Part shown: piece by piece, positions 33,130 to 41,200 of the stretch
How positions within the stretch are numbered: position 1 is the stretch's first letter
Layout of the letters: every line of letters starts with the position of its first letter
Source of the DNA: Elusimicrobiota bacterium
Lineage (GTDB): Bacteria; Elusimicrobiota; Elusimicrobia; FEN-1173
Direction of reading: 5' to 3'
Assembly: GCA_016714745.1 (NCBI GenBank)
Contig: JADKCG010000004.1
Span: forward strand, 1 to 64,000
DNA length: 64,000 nt
Translations under genes and position numbers: made by a program
Notes under the pieces: generated by a model
Databases searched by the model: none
What the model saw: the letters and a program-made list of their open reading frames with translations, nothing else
What the model was told of the DNA's origin: nothing

Positions 33130-33375
33130 CTACCGAAAAAATTTCCAAAAGGCCATGACGGATGAGCCACCGATGGCCAAAAGAATTCCCAATGAAATGG
33201 CAATGTCTTGCCAGGCCAAGAACATGTAAATGAACGGAGGCCGGAATCGGCTCACTCCCAGAGGATTGATCGCGAAAAAAGGCAAGGTGTTGTTCTCTGA
33301 CTCCATCCGGGCGTTCTTTGCTGTTTCCTGGCTCATTTCGGAGATGAAAGACCTTTGGGTTGCGATTGTTTTCAT
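33130..33375 (-). CDS. Small membrane protein of unknown function
   Basis: 81 residues with a polar N-terminal half and one membrane helix near the C-terminus (about IAISLGILLAIGGSSVMAFW). GGGAGG lies six bases upstream of the ATG, a strong ribosome site, which makes the gene more credible than its size suggests. It is first in a three-gene minus-strand unit with the LbH transferase and the glycosyltransferase. No family recognised. Confidence 0.55.
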   Translation of the reverse strand: MKTIATQRSFISEMSQETAKNARMESENNTLPFFAINPLGVSRFRPPFIYMFLAWQDIAISLGILLAIGGSSVMAFWKFFR

Positions 33376-33534
33376 AGACCCTCCCGTGCGGTTTTTTCCT
33401 TCTTATCCCTTAGACGGATCCCCCTGGGAAATAATAACAAGGAAAATTAAACGAATATATCGATGATTTACAGGTGAGAAAGTGTTGTTTTTAGGTCAAA
33501 CGGTGGGGAAATGCGTTATTCTGAAGATCTCGGT

Positions 33535-33622
33535 TGACTGTGCATTTCCGCCCGGGAGGGCTTGAAAATTCTGTTCCGGACCCTGTCTACGGTAGGTCCG
33601 TGTCAACCGGGGAATCCTGGTT
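33535..33622 (+). repeat. Dispersed structured repeat, copy A
   Basis: Contains CGCCCGGGAGGGC (hairpin GCCC/GGGC), TTCCGGACCCTGTC, ACGGTAG and AACCGGGGAATCCTGG (hairpin CCGGG/CCTGG with one G-T pair). Copies B (55274-55378) and C (63649-63828) share the same blocks in the same order. It lies at the 3' end of the Ig-like gene and about 245 bases upstream of the small membrane protein gene. The remaining gap 33376-33534 is AT-rich and holds nothing else I can name. Confidence 0.7.
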
Positions 33623-34634
33623 ATTTTTGGTTTTTCCAATCAACAACAACCCGAATGGCTTTATCTTTACCTGTCATGGCCGAAACTTCAGGAAAACCCT
33701 GCACTTGAGGGGCCACGGGGATGTCTTTAAGGGCAACATTGGTTTCAAAATTACCATTAGTGTCAGTGGAAAGTGTTGTCTCCCATATTTTTTCTTTTCG
33801 GATGGGCGTGTTGGATGGACCGCGAACCCAGGCCGAAACCTCTATCTGCACGGGTTGCCCTTTGGAAGACCCCCGCAGGAAAAGCCGTCCCTGCGCCAAC
33901 AGAGGCTCTTCCAGCGAGATGCGAGATCCCTGGGGTTCAAAAAAGACGGTGCGAAGCCCCGTGTCCGCCCGCGAGGCGGCTTGGGGTCCGGGCCTCGCCA
34001 AGAGGATGTTGGCTCCGGGGGAAAGGTGGACCGTTGTTTCAAACCGCCCCCCTTTTATGTCCACTTGGTCAAAGGTCAAGCGAGCGCCAGTGGATTCGGA
34101 ATGGGGATCCAGGGCCGAGATGTCTTCTGTGGTTAAGACAAGAACATCCACCGTTTGGGTGTTGGGCCGTGCCACAAGTCCGGCCACCCTTAATTGGGGT
34201 TTCATGTGCCGAAGGGTCTGGGGTTCTGTCCAGGCCACCGTTCCTGCTTCTCCCCAGGTTTCACGATTTCCTCCGCTTTCCATTGGAACGACAAAAGCGT
34301 AGCGCGCCGTTGCCGGCCCCCCAGGGGTGCCCAGGCTGACCAAATTAATCCCCGGAAAAAATTGGACGGTTCCCTGAAACGTTTGGTGATGGACAGGTCA
34401 TTCGTAAACCCGCGGGTCGGATTTTTCGGTTGATAGAAAGGGTTCCACTGTTACCTTGATTCTGCGAATTGCCCCCATGTCGACAGACCCTTCCAGAGTG
34501 GGTTCTGGGTCGGGCTGACGGAACGTGGTGGGGCGCATTAATTGAATGTAGTTTTCCGCCGCGATCAGGAGAATTGGCCCGGCCAGAAGGCCAATAAAAA
34601 AAAAGGCTCGATGAACAAATCGTTTAATAGCCAT
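33621..34634 (-). CDS. Exported Ig-like protein, apparently interrupted
   Basis: The start at 34634 gives a signal peptide (FFFIGLLAGPILLIAA). The frame meets a TGA at 34398-34400, then continues in the same frame to 33621. The stretch around the stop reads better in another frame (NPFYQPKNPTRGF, NDLSITKRF), so two opposite small indels flank it and the TGA is probably not real. The later part has repeated strand patterns such as VQFFPGINLVSLGT and TVHLSPGANILLARPG, like Ig-like or carbohydrate-associated beta-sandwich domains. Restored length about 338 residues. The start overlaps the barrel gene by 11 bases, so both are co-made and likely act together in the periplasm or at the surface. Confidence 0.6.
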
Positions 34635-35838
34635 AGGCCAATCCCGCGAAATAGCTGAAAGAAGTGTACTGATAATTGAAGATTTGCTCATACTCTGTGT
34701 TGGAGGTGGCCCAGACACGGTCGGCGCCCAAAGTCGCACGGAGGTTTTTCCAAAGCGGGGCGGTGAAGCGGAACGAGGCCACCGAAGAGGTGGTTTTCAA
34801 ATCTTCAGAACGGAAACTGGCGTCGCTATTCTGGGCGGGGCGGTGGGGGTATAGACGTCCAACACTGTCCAGGGATAACGAGAAATCAATTCCCGATTCC
34901 CTAAAATAGAAGTCGGCGCTTGCTGTTAGCCCCGCTTCTTGGTAGGAGTAATAATCTTCCACAAGACGGCCTTGGTCAAATTCGTTTTGGTTCGAGGCCC
35001 GTCCGGCGCCTCGCGCTCCCAGGCTGAATGTCGGTTCGATGGCGCTCCGGCCAAGGTGCCAGGGGGAGATTCCCTTATCCAGTCGGAACCGGGCGAGAAA
35101 AATTTTGTCGTGACGTTTTTGATCTGTGAAATTTCCACTGGCATCCAATACCATTTGGTCGCGGTAATTTTCCACCCCGAACGAGACCCGTCCTTCGCCC
35201 CGGAGCCTTTGGGCCAAAGAACTTTCCACCTCCAGGAAACTCTGTCCCGCGTTCATGTCCAGGGTTTTTCGTCCAGGAAGGGGGTTCCCCGACTGGGCGG
35301 AGAGGCTTTCGTAATTGGGGAACAGCATTTGGGATATTTCGACACCGGCCCGGAGGGTCACGGGTCGTTGGATTTGGGGCCAGCGTTTTTCGACAGTGAG
35401 GTTCCCGTAGGCGCTGTGGTGGTTGTAGAGTCCTTGGCGCCATCCCTCATCTTTGGTTTCCCGCAAATAGGTCCACGTTCCGCCACCGTTGGTGATGAGT
35501 TTCCAGGTGGGAGCAAAACGGTAAAGCCACCCCAATTCGGCCTGGTAATCCTGTTCTTGTTGGAACAAGGTTTGCTCATCCAAAATACTGACGGCGTTTT
35601 GCGTGCCGGAGTACGATCCCCGGAGGGTGGGAAGAATAGCATGGCGGTCATTCAGTTCCACCACGGGAAGAATTTCCGCCCGGGCGCTCCCTTCGAAATC
35701 TGTTTTTTGACCGTCGAGCGAGGATCCTCCCCCGGTTAAACTGGCGTTGACGATGGGAAGAATGCGGACCTCACCCCAAAGAACGTGAGGCCCCAGCAGA
35801 CAAAAAGCGCCCGTTAAGAAATGGCGTATCATTTTCAT
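34624..35838 (-). CDS. Predicted outer-membrane beta-barrel protein
   Basis: About 404 residues with a signal peptide (KMIRHFLTGAFCLLGPHVLWG) and then many alternating amphipathic strands ending in aromatic residues, for example WLYRFAPTWKLITNGGGTWTY and the C-terminal FSYFAGLAYGY. A final aromatic Tyr fits the outer-membrane insertion signal. Starts at 35868, 35838 or 35832 are possible; 35838 gives the cleanest signal peptide. No family recognised; it resembles uncharacterised barrels of diderm candidate phyla. Coupled to the Ig-like gene downstream. Confidence 0.65.
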   Translation of the reverse strand: MKMIRHFLTGAFCLLGPHVLWGEVRILPIVNASLTGGGSSLDGQKTDFEGSARAEILPVVELNDRHAILPTLRGSYSGTQNAVSILDEQTLFQQEQDYQAELGWLYRFAPTWKLITNGGGTWTYLRETKDEGWRQGLYNHHSAYGNLTVEKRWPQIQRPVTLRAGVEISQMLFPNYESLSAQSGNPLPGRKTLDMNAGQSFLEVESSLAQRLRGEGRVSFGVENYRDQMVLDASGNFTDQKRHDKIFLARFRLDKGISPWHLGRSAIEPTFSLGARGAGRASNQNEFDQGRLVEDYYSYQEAGLTASADFYFRESGIDFSLSLDSVGRLYPHRPAQNSDASFRSEDLKTTSSVASFRFTAPLWKNLRATLGADRVWATSNTEYEQIFNYQYTSFSYFAGLAYGY

Positions 35839-35879
35839 CAAACGGGAGTCGTGCCCAATTTCAGTCATTTAAGCCTTAA

Positions 35880-35960
35880 AAGGCCCGTCATCCCAGAGAA
35901 AGCTGACCGCGCGAGCAGGAAATGCCGCGTGGGAGCGGCCGGGATCCAGGGTTCAAAACG
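35880..35960 (+). repeat. Degenerate palindrome in the gap before the barrel gene
   Basis: GCCCGTCATCCCAGAG at the left and GGCCGGGATCCAGGG at the right form an imperfect inverted repeat of the CGTCATCCC...GGGATCCAGG type found between genes in many bacteria. It separates the sigma/anti-sigma/secreted genes from the barrel and Ig-like genes. Confidence 0.45.
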
Positions 35961-36049
35961 GCTTCTTAAACACGGTTTTAGAGACTGGACCTCGGATTTC
36001 GCCGGGAAGACGATCCTAAACTGACTGGCAGTGAGGTTGGTCCGCATCT

Positions 36050-37087
36050 TCAATCCCATGGGTTCGGTTGTGTGAAATTGAATCCATAATTTGGAATCGG
36101 AACCGGCGAGAGAAGATCAATGGATCGCCCTTCCCAGATAGATGAAGTCATCCATCCATTAAAGAGCCCTTCCCCCAAGGGCGTGTTTCTCTTGCCATCG
36201 TCCGACAGGGAGGTGTAGGTCCATTCGATCCAGTCGTGTGCGGGATTTTGAAATTCGAGCCGGGTCCGTCTGGCAAAGTTCAGGCCGTTCCCCAACGGTC
36301 CGTTGTCTTCACTTGAGAGAATGGGGGCAGGGTCCCCGGGTTGACCGCTCCAGGCTTTAATGATAAGACCGAGGTCTCCTGATAATAAGTTGTCCGATTG
36401 CCTATCCAAAGTGTAGGAAGACGAAATCCTCCCTCCATCTTCCCCGATGACGAAAAAGAAATTTCCGATGGCGTATCTCTGCAGAGTTCCCCCGGCGACC
36501 GCGCCTCCGTTATAAAGGCCACGGAATTGGAGATATTCTTGATACTTCTTACCCTCTGATTCAAAAAATCTGTCGTTGTATTCCGCGAAATGGACGGTTT
36601 CCCCTGTTGCCACAACGAAGTCAGTGGTGACATCGGGTTTTTCCGACGGGGGAGGCCCCGTATAGGTTCTAACTTTGCCATCAAGGCCCACGACAAACAC
36701 GTCCCAGAGGTACGGACGGGGAAGGCCCCAAAGATCGCTGGGAAGGGGCTGGTCAAAATATTTGATCACCGCGTAAGTGTCGATCCGGCCGTCCCGGTAA
36801 TTGTAGAGCTTATAATCCAAGGCGCGGGGATCCGGGTGAGTTAAATTTTCTTCCATCCGAACCCGTTGGCCGTGGGCGTCGACTCCGACATGGCCGGTTT
36901 GGGCGTCCGCCACTCGCGTATCCCGATAATGGACGTCCCGGAAAGACCGAAACTCGGCGCTTGCGAAGGATTCCCGTCGATACTCTTCCCGTGGGTCCAC
37001 CGGTTCGCGGGCCATGGCGATCGTCGCCAGTGAAAAAACAAGAAGGACGGCCCCGCCCAGAGTGGACGGCCTGGTCGAATTTCTCAT
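36050..37087 (-). CDS. Secreted protein of unknown function in the sigma factor operon
   Basis: 345 residues with a signal peptide (GGAVLLVFSLATIAMA, cut before REPVD). The mature part is strand-rich and acidic, with many Tyr/Asp/Gly motifs (for example FVVGLDGKVRTYTG and LYNGGAVAGGTLQRYAIG). No membrane segment after the signal peptide and no family I recognise. Its ATG overlaps the anti-sigma stop (ATGA), so it is produced together with the sigma/anti-sigma pair and may be their sensor or main target. Confidence 0.6.
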   Translation of the reverse strand: MRNSTRPSTLGGAVLLVFSLATIAMAREPVDPREEYRRESFASAEFRSFRDVHYRDTRVADAQTGHVGVDAHGQRVRMEENLTHPDPRALDYKLYNYRDGRIDTYAVIKYFDQPLPSDLWGLPRPYLWDVFVVGLDGKVRTYTGPPPSEKPDVTTDFVVATGETVHFAEYNDRFFESEGKKYQEYLQFRGLYNGGAVAGGTLQRYAIGNFFFVIGEDGGRISSSYTLDRQSDNLLSGDLGLIIKAWSGQPGDPAPILSSEDNGPLGNGLNFARRTRLEFQNPAHDWIEWTYTSLSDDGKRNTPLGEGLFNGWMTSSIWEGRSIDLLSPVPIPNYGFNFTQPNPWD

Positions 37088-37569
37088 AAATAATTCCCCA
37101 ACAGCTGTTGGGATTCTTGGTCCGCCTGATTCCGCTCAACTTCCGATATCGCTCCCTGCACAGAAGAAAGCATGAGGCGATCGGATTCAAATGAAAAGGG
37201 CGTTGGGGTTATGGTCCCCAAGGAGGCGATTTTCCATCGGTCGGCCACTTGCCACGTGCTTACCATCAAAACAACGGCCGCCGCGACCAACAGGGGCCGG
37301 CTCCAGTGGGTTGGGCGATTTCGCGGTGATGTTCTGTCCAGCCGTTCCCAAAACCGGTTTTGGAAACCCGCTGGCAGATCGAAATTCGCGGGAACTCGGG
37401 TGGCCCAAGCCACCGCTTTTGAAACGCGGGTCAGGTTTTTTTGAATGTCACGGCAGTTCGCGCAACCAGCCAGATGCAAAAGAAGTTCTGCCTGTTGGAC
37501 TGGGTTTAACTCCCCATCCAAGGCGAGGTGGATATTCTTTTGATGAATGTCACATGGGATCATGGTCAT
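37084..37569 (-). CDS. Anti-sigma factor with zinc-finger domain
   Basis: The N-terminal HLALDGEL...ELLLHLAGCANCRDI has the His-x3-Cys-x2-Cys ZAS motif that binds ECF sigma factors. A membrane helix follows near residues 92-108 (PLLVAAAVVLMVSTWQVA), then a short periplasmic part of about 50 residues. Length 161. It sits 28 bases after the sigma factor gene on the same strand, the standard ECF/anti-sigma layout. Signal and release mechanism cannot be told from sequence; the small periplasmic part leaves room for regulated proteolysis or a partner protein. Confidence 0.85.
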   Translation of the reverse strand: MTMIPCDIHQKNIHLALDGELNPVQQAELLLHLAGCANCRDIQKNLTRVSKAVAWATRVPANFDLPAGFQNRFWERLDRTSPRNRPTHWSRPLLVAAAVVLMVSTWQVADRWKIASLGTITPTPFSFESDRLMLSSVQGAISEVERNQADQESQQLLGNYL

Positions 37570-37597
37570 TGTCCTCGCCCATTAGACGTATCTGAGG

Positions 37598-38182
37598 TCA
37601 AAAACATAACGGCAAATCTTTAAGTTTAATTTTAAGCTGATTTCTCGCTCTCATTATACGCATGGCCACCGTTTGAACATTCGTTCCAAGCAGGTTGGCC
37701 ACTTCGTCGTAGGAAAGACCCTCCATTTCCCGAAGTATAATGACTTCCCGGTAAATCTCATCGAGTTCAGAAACGGCCTTACGAACGAGGCGCGCGATTT
37801 CGTCATTTTCAACCTGGTTCTCTGGCCGGGGGGATTGATCCGCCAGGAGATCCGCTCGGGTGGCCGAGCCCTCTTCGGATCGAAGGGGCGCATCCAAACT
37901 CGATTCTTTCAGTGCCTTTTCATGGCGCAAGTGGTCCACTGCCATGTTCATGGCCATGCGGTAGAGCCAGGTAAAAATAGAACTATCCCCGCGAAATTCA
38001 CCGAGTTTTTCATGGGCCCGCAAAAATACCTGTTGGGTCAAATCTTCCGCCACATCTGTCCGCTGAACCAAACGGAAAACAATTCGGTAAACTTTTGGAC
38101 TATTCTCTTCAAAGAGCGCCCGGAAAGATTCGGGAGGGGGTGTCATTCCGCCTAATTTATCATTGGTTGAGTTCTCTGCCAA
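37598..38182 (-). CDS. ECF-family RNA polymerase sigma factor
   Basis: Region 2 reads DVAEDLTQQVFLRAHEKL and FTWLYRMAMNMAVDHLRHE; region 4 reads LDEIYREVIILREMEGLSYDEVANLLGTNVQTVAMRIMRAR (quoted core GLSYDEVANLLGTNVQTV), the helix-turn-helix. No region 1 or 3 is present, so it is an ECF factor. The start used is a TTG at 38182; an ATG at 38146 is possible. It diverges from the giant gene across a 64-base AT-rich spacer that may hold both promoters. I did not find a clear autoregulated promoter pair. Confidence 0.92.
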   Translation of the reverse strand: MAENSTNDKLGGMTPPPESFRALFEENSPKVYRIVFRLVQRTDVAEDLTQQVFLRAHEKLGEFRGDSSIFTWLYRMAMNMAVDHLRHEKALKESSLDAPLRSEEGSATRADLLADQSPRPENQVENDEIARLVRKAVSELDEIYREVIILREMEGLSYDEVANLLGTNVQTVAMRIMRARNQLKIKLKDLPLCF

Positions 38183-38246
38183 GTTTTACAAATTGTTTAC
38201 AAGTTCTTAAGACGTTATTCCGAGTGATTGGGGTAACATTGTACTC

Positions 38247-41200
38247 ATGAAATTCGTCTTTACCCAACTCCGGAGGCTCTTTGTCGCCGCCCTTGGTTTT
38301 TCTTTTCTGGGGACGCAGTGCCTTTTTGCCTATCAACCGGAAAATAATTTTTGGGTGGACCGCCGGAAGGCCACACAGAAGAAGTCTTCATTATTGATGG
38401 CCGCATTGCCCGTTGGGCCGGGTGTTCCCGGTTCACTGGCCGCTCAGTTCCACGCGGTCCAAAACCTAAATCCTGTTTTTTCCCAATCTCTCTCTCGATC
38501 GGCTCCCAAAGGATTTTTAAAAGATCACGCAAAACTTTTGTCCAGTCTTTCCACCGCCCATGGCACTGTCCGGAAAATCTCTCTGGGGCAACACTATTCT
38601 CCCACCGGGCCAGTGGTGGTCCACATTCAAGACGTACACATGAATTCGGAGGCACAGTGGAACATTCGGGAAACTTTACGATCTTTGATGGGGTCGGGTC
38701 AAGTAAACCTGGTGGCCTTGGAGGGGGCCACAGAGGACATCCCGCTACAGCCTTTCGTTGATTACCCGCATCGAAAGCCGGTGGAATTGGCCGCCGATTA
38801 TTTACTGAAAGAGAACAAAATATCAGGACCCATCCACGCGGCTCTCACGGCCCAGGGCCCATTGCCTCGCTTTTTGGGGATTGATGACGCCGTCCATTAC
38901 CAAGCCAATGTCCAAGCCTACCTCGACTCGGCTCCCAAACTGGAGGCAACGCGGAAGGAAATTAAAACCCTCCAAGCGGAAATCGACGCTCAGAAGAGGC
39001 GGGATTTTTCTGTCGCACTGCGTTCGTTTGACCAACAGGTCCAGGCGTATCGGACAGGGCAGGTTTCTCTCGGTGACTATGTCCAGACTCTCATGGGGTC
39101 TCTGTTCTCCCAAAGAGTCAACGGCAAATCCCCCTTGCCCCACTTTGCAAAGGGGGGCCAGGGGGGATTTGCCGTTGGTCCTGAACTGTCTCTCCTTCCC
39201 ATTCGAACTTTTCTCCAGGCGCTTCAGATAGAGCGCACACTGGACTTTCATCAAGTGGAAACCCAACGGGCTCGGCTCGTTGAGCAATTGGCCTCAAGGC
39301 TGACCTCAACAGAAATTCAATCGCTCGTGGCCCAAACCGTCGCCCACCGTTCAGGCGAATTGGGATATGCCGATTTCTACGCGCACCTAAAAAACCTCTG
39401 TCAAAAACAGGGAATTCGCTTTTCGGATTATCCCGCCATGGACGCCTACGTGCGCTATGTCCTCCTCGCGGAAGAAATGAATGCCGAGAGCCTGTTGGAA
39501 AATATGGCGGTTTTGGAAAAAACCGCTTACACCCGTCTGGCCGTAACGCCCAAAGAAAAGGCGTTGGTCGATCGGTCCCGCCGGGCGTGGTTAATGGGAA
39601 AACTCGTCGATTTTTCCCTCATCCCGTCAGAGTGGCGGGAGTATAAAGGCGCCACTCCCAACGAAGGTCGGCTCGATCTTGCGAGCTTTGAATCGTTTTA
39701 CCAAGAAGCCCAGGCCCGGGACGACGCCATGTCAAAAAAAGTCCTGGGCACTATTGTCTCGGGACCCCCCTCCTCCGTGACGGTCCTCGTCACCGGCGGG
39801 TTCCACGCGGAAAGAATGGCCGAACAATTGACCCGCCAGGGAGTGAGTGTCCTCTCCTACGTTCCTAAAATCAACAAAATTGATACGGCCCAAGGGTCCA
39901 CATATCTCAGCGTTTTCACTCAGGAAAAAACCCCTCTCGAAAAACTGTTCCAAGGCGAAAAACTGTTCCTCGCGCAAAAACCAATCCATTATTCCACTCT
40001 TCGAATGGAATGCCCGGCCCTTGTGGTCATGGCCACCGTCATTGTTTTAGGGGGCCCTCTTTCCATAACCTTTGATCCACAAATGGCCTACGCCCTTTTG
40101 GGAGGTCTGGGTCTATTTGCCATTCAAAAAACCATCGGGTTCGATACCGTGGCGGGAACGGTTCGGTCGAGAGGGGGGAAAGTTTTTCTGAAACTACAAA
40201 ATGGCAAGAATAATATCTCGTCTTTTGTAGCAGAAACCCCATCCACCCAAAACATCTTCGGTAAAGCTGTATCAACCGCTCAATGGTTATTTATGTTCTT
40301 GACTAGAGGAGATTCCAGTCACACAGCTCACCCATCAAAGGACATGACGCCTGGCGGTGGGAAAAACAATCCCTGGAAAGTAATTCTTTTTGACCCACTG
40401 CGGGAACAGGCCAAATGGTTTGTCCTATTGTTGGGGGGAGGTACCTACCTTTTAGCGTCGAATTCGGTCTTGTATGTCGGTGGTGGGTTTCCTTTATTTT
40501 TCCTCGCGCTGGGGGTATTTGGAGTCCTCCTGACAAAAGGGATTGTCCCCCTCTTTCTCGAGACGGAGCATCCGTCTTATAGTGAGGAACAAATAATGGC
40601 ACTGGTCCCCATCGCTGAAAAAATCTCCTATTGGACGTTGGGGGCCTTCATCCTGACCTATTTTGCCCTCTGCCCTTGGGGTCTCAACGGGGTGGCTGAA
40701 ATGGGGCAGTTCTTAAGTTTTATTTCGAGTCCTGACGCCAAAATATTTGTTTTGTCTTCCATCGTAGGCTATGTGGCGGGCGTTGCCAAACACATGATGC
40801 ACAATGCCCGAACATTTTCCGCCCTGGAAGGTCGAAACCTCCAGTTTCTAAGGAGGGGAACTTTGTTGCCCCTATCGAGGGCCGCCGCGGGGAACCTCGC
40901 TACTGGGCCAGTCGCCCCACATATCAAATACCCACTCAATTCCTCCAAACGTGAAGAGATCCTTTCGAGTTATTATGATTTGGTTGCCAACTCTCTTTCC
41001 ACCCGGACTAGGCAAGAACTGGTCATGGAAATTGTCGAGAAGATAAAAAATGACAATAATCCGTTTTACCTTGACTACCGTTCGTTGCTGGACGACAGTG
41101 CTCGTTTAAACACCGATTTTCCACTCTTGTTATATCTTGTGAATTTGGGCATCTTTGCCCCCCTCCATGCAAATCCTTTCGGGTATTTGAATCCGCCTTC

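Noticed and set aside
34398..34400. In-frame TGA as a selenocysteine or read-through codon.
   Set aside because: No SECIS-like hairpin noticed, no selenoprotein family match, and neighbouring bases read better in another frame, so indels are simpler. TGA is an ordinary stop elsewhere in the window.
35877..36049. Small plus-strand gene in the gap before the secreted protein.
   Set aside because: The open frame is made of the degenerate palindrome and has no ribosome site or conserved pattern.
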